Assembly: GCF_000187895.1 (NCBI RefSeq)
Contig: NZ_DS990134.1
Coordinates: 372,001-436,000 of the forward strand
Length of the DNA stretch: 64,000 nucleotides
From: Phocaeicola plebeius DSM 17135
GTDB lineage: Bacteria > Bacteroidota > Bacteroidia > Bacteroidales > Bacteroidaceae
Direction: 5' to 3'
Positions 42,203 to 50,779 of the stretch are shown one piece after another (within the stretch, counting starts at the first letter, position 1; each line of letters begins with the position of its first letter). The notes beneath the pieces were generated by a model, which made no database searches, was not told the DNA's origin, and worked only from the letters and a program-made list of their open reading frames with translations. The translations under genes and the position numbers were made by a program.

Positions 42203-42242
42203 GTAGACATATGAAGACTTAAGAAGACATAGGAAGACTTTC
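42203..42242. repeat. Four decamer direct repeats (G-AGAC-T type)
   Basis: GTAGACATAT, GAAGACTTAA, GAAGACATAG and GAAGACTTTC follow one another with exact ten-base spacing. One-turn spacing on one DNA face suggests a protein-binding array. It lies about 160-200 bases upstream of the HU-like start. Confidence 0.55.
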
Positions 42243-42275
42243 TCCTGAAAAAAACAAATGAGTGAAAGTATATTT

Positions 42276-43307
42276 TTATCTTTTCAGTAAGAACGTTACG
42301 AATACGCCTTTGTGGTCGGTTGGCCAAGTACCTAATGGCTCTATAAACGGGTCTTTAGACGTTTCTTTTTCCCGCTGGTTTTTTACGATACTGCCTTGGG
42401 GGCCGAAGATAGCTGCATTTTTTAATTCCAGTTGGGGGTGTGGATAATAGAATATGTAGTCTATACGGTCTCGTTCATCCGATTTAGGTGCCCAAGTCAG
42501 TTTCTGGGTAGGGACTTTCTCATTGTCGGATGGAAATGTGAATCCAGGATAATCAAGTACGTTAGGATAAAGGGTACGGTAAGCATCTGCAAATCCGTTA
42601 TTATCCAAAATCAGTGGTACAGTCCAGGGTACAATTAGGCCGTTGTGATCATACAGATCTTTGGTCTCTCGTGTCCAGTCCAGGTGTGACGGTTCATTGA
42701 AGTCTCCTCCCAGTATCACCATTCTTCCCTCTGCTATATCCTTCTTCGCGGCTTTGACAAATTCACGGATTGCATCATCTCGTTGAGAGGCATCATTGAT
42801 GGCCAGTACCTCTTGTACAGTTTCTGGAATCGGAATCTCCTTCCATGTAGAACCATCGTATCCTCTTACATTATAATACGCATCACTCAGGTAATCCAGA
42901 TGGGCTGTGTATACGGCAATCTGTTGCCCATTGACTGAAGCTACCATACGATAAATGCTGCCGTGGTCATTCTTTTCAGGGAAGACGGTGGTAGAATCAG
43001 TGATGGGATGTTTGCTGAGCAGGCCGGAGTCGTAGCTGTAGAACGAGTAGTAGGTTTTTCCCTTTTCTCGTAAAGAGGTGACGATACGGTCGCAAAAACG
43101 GGTTTGGTGGTAATTCCGGACTTCACTGAACGTTACGAAATCCGGTTCCAACCGGGCTATTTCTGAAACAATGGCTTCATATCCTCCGGGAACCATTGTG
43201 CCTTCCTGCCAGATGTTCCATTGCAGGACTTTCAGTTCAGTCTGTGCATTGACTTTGCTGCATCCTATTATACCACATAATCCACATAGTAAAAGTAGTT
43301 TTTTCAT
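42276..43307 (-). CDS. Secreted endonuclease/exonuclease/phosphatase-family protein
   Basis: A 343-residue protein with a signal peptide (LLLCGLCGIIGC, possibly a lipobox). EEP-fold motifs are LKVLQWNIWQEG (Asn), FVTFSEVRNYHQTRF (Glu), YTAHLDYLSDAYY (His), ILGGDFNEPSHLDW (Asp/Asn) and WPTDHKGVFVTF (final Asp/His). The fold covers nucleases, sphingomyelinases and sugar/inositol phosphatases; substrate cannot be told. It is monocistronic, and the long 43308-43789 spacer separates it from the Sus-like operon. Confidence 0.85.
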   Translation of the reverse strand: MKKLLLLCGLCGIIGCSKVNAQTELKVLQWNIWQEGTMVPGGYEAIVSEIARLEPDFVTFSEVRNYHQTRFCDRIVTSLREKGKTYYSFYSYDSGLLSKHPITDSTTVFPEKNDHGSIYRMVASVNGQQIAVYTAHLDYLSDAYYNVRGYDGSTWKEIPIPETVQEVLAINDASQRDDAIREFVKAAKKDIAEGRMVILGGDFNEPSHLDWTRETKDLYDHNGLIVPWTVPLILDNNGFADAYRTLYPNVLDYPGFTFPSDNEKVPTQKLTWAPKSDERDRIDYIFYYPHPQLELKNAAIFGPQGSIVKNQREKETSKDPFIEPLGTWPTDHKGVFVTFLLKR

Positions 43308-43471
43308 AGTTTGAAAGTTAAAAGTAAATAATTGTGGGTAAAGATAGAAGGAATTGGTGTTTTTTGTATACTTATGATTAAAAATACCTTTTGTTTTATA
43401 TTTATTTGGTTAATGCCTTACTGTAGGTAAAATAAAAATAGATAAAAATATGTCATATTATAGTTTTTATA

Positions 43472-43479
43472 TACCTTTG
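43472..43479 (+). promoter_or_regulatory. -7 promoter box TACCTTTG of Sus-like operon 1
   Basis: TACCTTTG lies at the end of a stretch (43450-43479) nearly identical to that before operon 2 (59067-59096), including CATATTATAGTTTTTATATA. The box is 31 bases before the leader ORF start. Confidence 0.75.
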
Positions 43480-43509
43480 CAACCTAAATTATTATATGGG
43501 TAGAGAGAC

Positions 43510-43716
43510 ATGAATATAAATTCATTTTATATGATTATTGGCGTTAATAATCAAGATTTATTATTTCGTAACGTGAAATCGCGAGATTCATTTAGTATAT
43601 CTATTGGGTTCCAGAGGGGACTTTTATTGATGACGTTGTTCGTATTTTTTTCTGAAAGGTACTTTCTTGTGCGAAGTAGGCCTTTTGGTGTTATATCTGG
43701 CTGTATTCATAAATAG
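43510..43716 (+). CDS. Leader peptide ORF of Sus-like operon 1 (conserved N-terminal 28 residues)
   Basis: A 68-codon frame in the 5' leader of the SusC gene. Residues 12-28 (VNNQDLLFRNVKSRDSF) align with VNNQELVFRNVKSRDSF encoded before the second SusC. Between the two, nine of these seventeen codons differ only synonymously and two differ conservatively, which is the mark of translated sequence. Residues after 28 are not conserved and are hydrophobic (GLLLMTLFVFFSERYF). AGAGAG precedes the ATG. Function unknown; control of the downstream operon by leader translation is a natural guess. Confidence 0.55.
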   Translation: MNINSFYMIIGVNNQDLLFRNVKSRDSFSISIGFQRGLLLMTLFVFFSERYFLVRSRPFGVISGCIHK

Positions 43717-43789
43717 AGCCGGTACCTATATTTTTGTTTTTAGCTGAAATTTTTTATTTAATCATTAATTATTTTATAACAGGCAAAAG

Positions 43790-46723
43790 ATGAAAAGATT
43801 TAGTCTTTGGTTACTCTTTTTTGCAGTGTTAGGTATTCAGTCAGCCTTGGCCCAGTCGTATCGGGTAAAAGGTAACGTTGTGTCGAAGACAGGCAACGAA
43901 CCTCTGATTGGAGTATCTATCTTGCAAAAAGGAACTACTAATGGAGTGGTTACCGACATTGATGGTAACTATGAGTTGCAGATTCAGGGTGGCGAAGCTA
44001 CTTTGGTCTTCTCTTATATCGGTATGCAGACACAAGAGTTGAAAGTGAATTCACGTACCGGTGTGCTGAATGTAACAATGTTGGACGATTCACAGATGAT
44101 TGACGATGTGGTAGTCGTGGCGTATGGTGTGCGTAAGAAAGGTACCATTGCCGGTTCTGTATCGACTGTGAAAAGTGAGAAACTGGAAAATGTACCTACT
44201 GCCAGCTTTGACCAGGCATTGCAGGGACAGACACCGGGTTTGACCGTGATGGCAGCTTCTGGTGAACCTAGCCGTGCAGCCACTTTCCAGATTCGTGGTA
44301 CAAACTCTATTAACTCTGGTACTACTCCGTTGTTTATCTTGGATGGAGTGCCTGTAGAATCATCAAGCTTTAATTCAATCAGTCCTAGTGACATTGAAAG
44401 CATTTCAGTGTTGAAAGACGCTTCTTCTACTTCTATCTATGGTGCCCGTGCCGCAAACGGTGTAGTGGTGATTACCACTAAGCGTGGACGTAACGTAGGA
44501 GATGCCAATGTGACTTTCCGTGGTCAGTGGGGATTCTCACAGCTGGCCGGAAGCAACTGGGACATGATGAATACGGCAGAACGTATACAATATGAAAAAG
44601 AAATTGGTCTTGACCTCGGTGATGAGTATTATGATAAGGTAAGAGGTATAGACGTAAACTGGATGGATGAAGTGTTTAACAACAATGCTCCTACCCAGAG
44701 TTACGAACTTGCCGTGAATGGTGCTACCGAAAAAACGAACTATTATGTGTCGGGAGGATTCTTTGATCAGGATGGTATTACCTTCGGTTCCTCTTTCCGT
44801 CGTTATAATGTGCGTGCCAACGTAGAGAACCGTGCCAAAGAATGGTTGAAACTGGGAACAAGTACCATGCTTGCCTATCAGGAAACACAGCAGGCTGTGG
44901 ATGGATATTATGCCATTTATGCGCCGATTTCAGCATCACACTTTATGTTGCCTTACTGGAATCCTTACAATGAAGATGGTTCTTTGGCTTCTACCAATGA
45001 TGGAACCTGGAAGGGAAGTGGAGTAAACCCTATTGAATGGTTGACTAACAATCCGATCACATATAAAACCTATAAAGTGATTTCATCGGTTTTTGCTGAA
45101 GTGACTCCGATTGAAGGACTTACAATCCGTTCTCAGTTTGGTGTGGACTATTCACATGATACTGCTTTCTCTACCTCTACTCCAAGTTATTCTCTGAATG
45201 CTGGATTAGGTAGTGCCGGACGCTCATCGTTAGATGACCTGACTCTGACCATTACCAATACGGTTAATTATCGCTTTAACCTGAACGACAGACATGATTT
45301 CAACTTTATGTTGGGTCAGGAAGGGGTGAATTATCATTCTGAGAATTTCAATGTTACTACAAGCAAGCAGAACAATGACGCGCTGGTAAATCTTTCGTCA
45401 GGTTCATTTGCAGCTTCATGGGGCGATTCTACTACGGAATATGCTTTCCTGTCTTTCTTTGGACGTGGTGAGTATAACCTGGATGGCAAATATTATGCAG
45501 ACTTCTCTGTACGTGCAGATGCTTCTTCACGTTTTGGTAAAGACAATCGTTGGGCTGGTTTCTGGTCTGTAGGTCTGATGTGGGACTTCAAGAAGGAAGA
45601 GTTCTTTGAGGGTTATGACTGGCTTACCAATGCTCAGCTGACATTCAGTACAGGTACTTCTGGTAACTCTTCTATTTCTAACTATGAACATCTGGCTTTG
45701 GTGACAGGTAGTTCCAACTATCTGGGTGAAACAGGAATTAAACCTTCACAGCGTGGAAATGAGAATCTTACTTGGGAAAAACTTTGGACAACTAACGTAG
45801 GATTGCGTCTGGGCTTCTTTGACCGCATAAACTTTACAGCCGAATTTTATAATAAGCTGACTACTGACATGTTGATGCAGGTGCCTGTAAGCTATGCCGA
45901 TGGAGGTTACGGATCTTATTGGGACAATGTAGGTGCAATGGTTAACCGTGGTATCGAATTGTCGGTAGATGCAGACATTATCCGTACAAAAGATTTTACC
46001 TGGAATGTGTTTGCCAATGCTTCTTTCAATAAGAACAAACTTACGGAACTTTATAACGGAATTGACCAGTATGTAGACAGTAACGTAAACATGTATGCAG
46101 TAGGACACGATGTAGCAAACTTCTACATGGTACGTTATGCAGGTGTGAATCCGGCAAACGGAGATGCACTCTGGTATACTAAAGACGGTGAGATTACCAA
46201 TGTGTTCAGCGAAGAAGACCGTGTGTTGATTGAAGGAAAGAGCTTCATTGCTCCTTGGCAGGGTGGTTTCGGAACAACACTTTCATGGAAAGGCTTGATG
46301 CTTTCTGCACAGTTCAGCTGGATGGCAGACCGTTGGGCTTACAACAATGACCGTATTATGGATGAAAGTAATGGTTTGTATACTTCTTATAACCAGTCAA
46401 AACGTTTGCTTTATGACCGCTGGAAAGAACCTGGAGATGTGACAGATATTCCTCGCCATGGAATCACACCTCAGTTTGATACGCATTACCTGGAAAATGC
46501 TTCCTTCTTGCGTTTGAAGAACCTGATGCTTTCTTACAATCTACCTCAGAGTGTATTGAAAAGTACGAAATTCTTTAACGGAGCGCGTGTGTATGTACAA
46601 GGACAGAACTTATTGACATTTACTAAGTTCACCGGACTTGATCCAGAATTTTCTTCTAACATATACCGTGCACAGTATCCTATGTCACGTCAGTTTACTT
46701 TGGGCGTAGAATTGAATTTTTAA
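43790..46723 (+). CDS. SusC-like TonB-dependent outer-membrane transporter (operon 1)
   Basis: A 977-residue protein with a signal peptide (LFFAVLGIQSALAQ). The N-terminal carboxypeptidase-like extension is GVSILQKGTTNGVVTDIDGN. The TonB-box-like DDVVVVAYGVRKKGTIAGSV precedes the plug domain (FQIRGTNSINSGTTPLFILD; SVLKDASSTSIYGARAANGV). The barrel ends with RQFTLGVELNF, an aromatic terminal residue. It forms the import pore with the SusD protein downstream. The first 160 residues are close to the second SusC in this window, so the two are recent paralogues. Confidence 0.95.
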   Translation: MKRFSLWLLFFAVLGIQSALAQSYRVKGNVVSKTGNEPLIGVSILQKGTTNGVVTDIDGNYELQIQGGEATLVFSYIGMQTQELKVNSRTGVLNVTMLDDSQMIDDVVVVAYGVRKKGTIAGSVSTVKSEKLENVPTASFDQALQGQTPGLTVMAASGEPSRAATFQIRGTNSINSGTTPLFILDGVPVESSSFNSISPSDIESISVLKDASSTSIYGARAANGVVVITTKRGRNVGDANVTFRGQWGFSQLAGSNWDMMNTAERIQYEKEIGLDLGDEYYDKVRGIDVNWMDEVFNNNAPTQSYELAVNGATEKTNYYVSGGFFDQDGITFGSSFRRYNVRANVENRAKEWLKLGTSTMLAYQETQQAVDGYYAIYAPISASHFMLPYWNPYNEDGSLASTNDGTWKGSGVNPIEWLTNNPITYKTYKVISSVFAEVTPIEGLTIRSQFGVDYSHDTAFSTSTPSYSLNAGLGSAGRSSLDDLTLTITNTVNYRFNLNDRHDFNFMLGQEGVNYHSENFNVTTSKQNNDALVNLSSGSFAASWGDSTTEYAFLSFFGRGEYNLDGKYYADFSVRADASSRFGKDNRWAGFWSVGLMWDFKKEEFFEGYDWLTNAQLTFSTGTSGNSSISNYEHLALVTGSSNYLGETGIKPSQRGNENLTWEKLWTTNVGLRLGFFDRINFTAEFYNKLTTDMLMQVPVSYADGGYGSYWDNVGAMVNRGIELSVDADIIRTKDFTWNVFANASFNKNKLTELYNGIDQYVDSNVNMYAVGHDVANFYMVRYAGVNPANGDALWYTKDGEITNVFSEEDRVLIEGKSFIAPWQGGFGTTLSWKGLMLSAQFSWMADRWAYNNDRIMDESNGLYTSYNQSKRLLYDRWKEPGDVTDIPRHGITPQFDTHYLENASFLRLKNLMLSYNLPQSVLKSTKFFNGARVYVQGQNLLTFTKFTGLDPEFSSNIYRAQYPMSRQFTLGVELNF

Positions 46724-46738
46724 AAGCTGAAGACAACG

Positions 46739-48253
46739 ATGAGAAACTTTAAAATATATTTATTAGGAGTAGCGGCGATGCTGTTCTCTACTTCATGTTT
46801 GGACAAGGACCCTACACATGCTATTCTGGCCGATCAGTCCATTACTACAGTGGAAGAAGCCAATCAGGCTGTCATGGGAATTTACTCAGACTTCATGAGT
46901 CGTTATCTGTATAGTGGTAATCTGACTTTGTTGCCTGATATCCAGTCAGATTTGGTATATGCTGTAAATGGCTACTCCAATACTTATGGAGATATCTGGC
47001 GCTGGAACATCAATCCTACCAATGCAGATATTGAAGCAGTTTACGGTTCACTTTACAAAGTGATTGGTGACTGTAACTTCTTCTTTGAACAAGTGGCTAA
47101 ATGGGAAAATGACATTGTAGATGATGATGCTTACGAGAAACTGGAAGCGTATAAGGGAGAAGTATATTTTGCCCGTGCTCTGGCTTATTCAGAATTAATC
47201 AAATGTTTCTGTAAGGCATACGATCCGGCTACTGCTAAGGATGAACTGGGTGTAGTGCTGGTATCAAGCTATTCTAACCCGGGCGAAATGAAGCGTGCCT
47301 CTTTGTATGATTCATATCAGTTTGTCCTGAATGATTTGGCAAAGGCTTATGATTATATGGAGCCGGATGAAGGTACTACGCTTGTGGCATCTGACTATTA
47401 TGATTCACCTTATTTCAATGAATTTACGGTGCAGGCACTGATGGCTCGTGTATACCTCTATATGCAGGATTGGGATAATGCCATTAAGTATTCTTCTAAG
47501 TTGATAGACAGTGATTTGTATCTGCTTTCAAGTGCCACTACAGTCTATACAAACGATATGTCATATTATGACTATATGTGGAAATATGATGCCTCTACTG
47601 AGACTATCTGGAAAGTAGGTTTCTTGCCCACATCCTATGGTGGTGCATTGGGACAGGTATTCTTGAACTTTGATGAGATCAGTTATCGTCCGGATTATGT
47701 ACCTGGACAAGCTGCACTGAACACGTATGAGGGAAATGATTTGCGTTATGCTTCTTTCTTTCAGGATATGCCGACCGGATATTCTCATGGTTTGGTTTGG
47801 CCATTGCTGATGAAGTATTATGGAAACATGGAGTTTGTTTCTAATTACCGTATTTATCATGTGAATATGCCGAAAGTATTCCGCTTGTCAGAACAGTATC
47901 TGATTCGTGCAGAGGCATATTGTCAGAAAGAAGACTTTGCAAAGGCATCTGCTGATATTTCTACTTTGCGCCAGGCACGTTATCAATCGTATGGTTCTGC
48001 TACTCTGACTTCAGAAAACTGGCTGGATGAAATTGACAAGGAGCGTCTTCGTGAATTGTTTATGGAAGGATTCCGCTTGCAGGATTTGAAACGTTGGGGA
48101 AAAGGCTTTGAACGTAAACCTCAGGAACAAAGTGTGAGCGATGGAAGCAGTCTGAAAATAGAAGCTGGCAATCCGTTGTTTGTATGGCCAATTCCGCAGC
48201 ATGAACTTGATTTGCCGGGCTCTGCCATTGAACCGAATGAAAGTAATAAATAA
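46739..48253 (+). CDS. SusD/RagB-like surface lipoprotein (operon 1)
   Basis: A 504-residue lipoprotein (lipobox FSTSC near residue 20). SusD features are the N-terminal TTVEEANQAVMGIYSDFMSR, TPR-like FTVQALMARVYLYMQDWDNA and the C-terminal LSEQYLIRAEAYCQKEDF. RERLRELFMEGFRLQDLKRW and FVWPIPQHELDL follow. It is the surface lid of the SusC pore and binds substrate. It starts 16 bases after the susC-like stop. The substrate cannot be predicted from this sequence. Confidence 0.95.
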   Translation: MRNFKIYLLGVAAMLFSTSCLDKDPTHAILADQSITTVEEANQAVMGIYSDFMSRYLYSGNLTLLPDIQSDLVYAVNGYSNTYGDIWRWNINPTNADIEAVYGSLYKVIGDCNFFFEQVAKWENDIVDDDAYEKLEAYKGEVYFARALAYSELIKCFCKAYDPATAKDELGVVLVSSYSNPGEMKRASLYDSYQFVLNDLAKAYDYMEPDEGTTLVASDYYDSPYFNEFTVQALMARVYLYMQDWDNAIKYSSKLIDSDLYLLSSATTVYTNDMSYYDYMWKYDASTETIWKVGFLPTSYGGALGQVFLNFDEISYRPDYVPGQAALNTYEGNDLRYASFFQDMPTGYSHGLVWPLLMKYYGNMEFVSNYRIYHVNMPKVFRLSEQYLIRAEAYCQKEDFAKASADISTLRQARYQSYGSATLTSENWLDEIDKERLRELFMEGFRLQDLKRWGKGFERKPQEQSVSDGSSLKIEAGNPLFVWPIPQHELDLPGSAIEPNESNK

Positions 48254-48275
48254 CGAATAATATAAAGGAATAACG

Positions 48276-49172
48276 ATGAAAAGATTTTTCGGAAAATTGG
48301 GAATAATTGCCTTTGCTGCCACATTGTTTGTTGGATGTAGCGAAGACCGTGTTTCCTATGCAGGTCCTGACTATGTAATGTTTTCTGATTCGTTGCAGAC
48401 CATTGCTATACAAAACTCAGAGACCTATTATGATATTCCTGTTTCTGCCACTACGGCATGTGATTATGATCGTACGTATGCCGTAGAGGTAGTCGATAAG
48501 GGAAGTAATGCCATTGAAGGATTACACTATGAACTGCAGTCAAACTCTGTTACCATTAAGGCTGGAGAATTGGCTTCTTCTGTAAAAATCAAAGGCTTCT
48601 ATGAGAACTTTGAGGATACAGACTCTTTGGGTATCAATCTGAGACTGGTTGCACCACAAGAAAAAATCTGGGATATATACGGGGATGAAACAAAGGTACA
48701 GCTTGTAAAGATTTGCCCGTTTGATATTCAGCGTTTTATAGGATATGCTAAAGTTACTTCCAATTTCTTTACGGATTATATGCAGGATACGGAATTCCGT
48801 TTGGTGACTGTAGAGCAAGATCCGGAAAAAGAGAACGGAGTTATTATTAATGACTTCTTCCTGGATGGAATGGACCTGAAAATCAGTTTTAATACGCAGA
48901 AACCCCTTGAACCCAAGGTGGAAATGGAAACTCAAGCGGTTACCAAGTTGTCAGAGATTAGTGGTGGAGCGGTATTGGGAACAGACATGGTTTTGGCTGT
49001 GCCTTATACAGGAGCAGTTTCATACTTTAATGTATGTCAGGGTTTTGCTCTGCTGTATCACACTTTCTATGTGGAGGGATATGAGTCAGCTGGTCCGATA
49101 GGTACATACCCGACTGTAGTTGAATGGATTTCTGAAGAGGAATATAATTATCTGAAGAAACAAGGATATTAA
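48276..49172 (+). CDS. DUF4843/DUF4984-like surface lipoprotein
   Basis: A 298-residue lipoprotein (FAATLFVGC lipobox). The N-terminal half contains a Calx-beta-like region, DYVMFSDSLQTIAIQ then TYYDIPVSATTACDYDRTYA and VEVVDKGSNAIEGLHYEL. Families of this kind (DUF4843, DUF4984) follow SusD genes in many Bacteroidales loci; I cannot fix which one applies. The C-terminal half is beta-rich and without cysteine pairs. It is probably a surface glycan- or protein-binding accessory. Spacing of 22 bases from susD. Confidence 0.6.
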   Translation: MKRFFGKLGIIAFAATLFVGCSEDRVSYAGPDYVMFSDSLQTIAIQNSETYYDIPVSATTACDYDRTYAVEVVDKGSNAIEGLHYELQSNSVTIKAGELASSVKIKGFYENFEDTDSLGINLRLVAPQEKIWDIYGDETKVQLVKICPFDIQRFIGYAKVTSNFFTDYMQDTEFRLVTVEQDPEKENGVIINDFFLDGMDLKISFNTQKPLEPKVEMETQAVTKLSEISGGAVLGTDMVLAVPYTGAVSYFNVCQGFALLYHTFYVEGYESAGPIGTYPTVVEWISEEEYNYLKKQGY

Positions 49173-49197
49173 CACGTAATGTCAAAAGAATAGACGT

Positions 49198-50769
49198 ATG
49201 AAATATATAAACATATTATCAAAAATGTGGCTTATAGCTGTAGCTGCGATGGTTGTGGCTTGTTCTGAGGATGAGGGGGCACCTGTGACTCCTTCTTTCC
49301 CGGAAGAAGAACAAATCCTCTCGGTGAAGGCAGGAGAGTCTGTTGAAATTGTTTTTGATGCCTCAATGGATTGGAAACTGTATTCTTCAACTTTGTGGTG
49401 TAGATTCTCTAATGGAATGACTTCTATTAGCGGGCAGGCAGGAAAGCAAGCCGTACAGGTGTCTGTAAATGAAGACATGCTGAATTATGGAGAAATGCAG
49501 GCCGAAATTACCTTGAAACAGGGTGATGTGGAAAAAGTCATTGCAAAACTGACTCGTCAGGGTGAGATGTTGCTGGCAGTAGGCGAAGAAGGTGAAATTT
49601 TTACGGAAGAGTCTCCATTATTGCTGAATTTCTCTAGAACAAGTACCACTTTGAGCTTTACTGAGAGCTTTACGTTGAATTTCCCTTGGGAATTTGATCA
49701 GGCTTCATTGCCAGAATGGTTAGCAGTGAAGAATCCTCCAGTGAAAGGAGGCATGCATCAGAAAGCAGAACTTACCGTGGAGATTACAGATGATTATTTG
49801 GCAAATGAATGGACAGGAAGCTTTCGCTTCAAGATGCAGGGAGAAGATCGTTATGCAGATGTACCTGTGAAATATACAGGATTGCCTGCTGATGAGTTGG
49901 TTATTAGAGGAATTTCTACGAAGTGGAACTGGAGTGTTTCAACGGATGGACTGCAATACTGGACAGGCGGATTGACAGAAGGTGATGACGAACCTGAAAA
50001 ACTTTCTTTCCCATTGTCATTTAGAGTCTTAGCAAAGAACAGTGAATATGTGGTGAAGGCTGTTTATCAGGATGGAGACTATCTTTGGATAGATGGAGTT
50101 GATGGAGCAAAAGCGTTCTTTGATATCAAAGATGATGCTCATGGGAATTTGGAGTTGTGTAATGTGCAGGAAAATACATCTGCCAAAAGAAGAGGTTATA
50201 TACTGGTATTCCCTAAAAGTGTGTATGATGAACTTTCTCATGGAGGTACATGGTCTGATATGAATACTTTGTTAAATTCTGAGGGAACGGATCTTTCTGA
50301 GGATGTGAGTGATGAATATATTGTGATGGTATTTGATCAGGAAAGTTCACAAACTTCTTCTGTTGCTCCTGTGAAAGTAAATGTAAATGGTGAAGGTGAT
50401 ATCGAAGCTACCCAGGGCATGGGAGAAATCTTGAATCCGGATGTGCTGGAGGCTGTTAATCAACTTTATTTTGCAGATAATGAGAATAAGAATGATTATA
50501 TATTTAATTATTCTGTATCGGCAAAGAGCGAGGTGATCATTACTCCTTATATCAAAAACTACTTTGGTGAAAATTCTCCTATCGGTTCATGTGAAGTAAG
50601 ATCTTTCTCTGATCCATGGAGTCCGGATTCATCGATTGCGGTAAGCCAAGAGGGGGATACTTATGAAAACAGTAATGTGTATTTCCAGTGTGGAAATGAA
50701 TCTTTACTTGTTATATTTAAAGATGATTTTGGAATGGTTTGTAAAGTATTGATATTAAATATCCAATAA
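49198..50769 (+). CDS. Surface lipoprotein, possibly DUF5003-type
   Basis: A 523-residue lipoprotein (VAAMVVAC lipobox). The N-terminal domain (EQILSVKAGESVEIVFDASM) looks Ig-like, with a second beta domain near residues 130-220 (FSRTSTTLSFTESFTLNFPW). The C-terminal half is beta-rich with no enzyme motif. I recall DUF5003 for similar proteins but am not sure. It starts 25 bases after its neighbour and is followed two bases later by the LRR lipoprotein, so it belongs to the operon. A binding role at the surface is inferred. Confidence 0.5.
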   Translation: MKYINILSKMWLIAVAAMVVACSEDEGAPVTPSFPEEEQILSVKAGESVEIVFDASMDWKLYSSTLWCRFSNGMTSISGQAGKQAVQVSVNEDMLNYGEMQAEITLKQGDVEKVIAKLTRQGEMLLAVGEEGEIFTEESPLLLNFSRTSTTLSFTESFTLNFPWEFDQASLPEWLAVKNPPVKGGMHQKAELTVEITDDYLANEWTGSFRFKMQGEDRYADVPVKYTGLPADELVIRGISTKWNWSVSTDGLQYWTGGLTEGDDEPEKLSFPLSFRVLAKNSEYVVKAVYQDGDYLWIDGVDGAKAFFDIKDDAHGNLELCNVQENTSAKRRGYILVFPKSVYDELSHGGTWSDMNTLLNSEGTDLSEDVSDEYIVMVFDQESSQTSSVAPVKVNVNGEGDIEATQGMGEILNPDVLEAVNQLYFADNENKNDYIFNYSVSAKSEVIITPYIKNYFGENSPIGSCEVRSFSDPWSPDSSIAVSQEGDTYENSNVYFQCGNESLLVIFKDDFGMVCKVLILNIQ

Positions 50770-50779
50770 AATGCATGAT

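Noticed and set aside
42203-42242. CRISPR-like array
   Set aside because: Repeats are only ten bases with no spacers and just four copies; this is a phased binding-site array at most.
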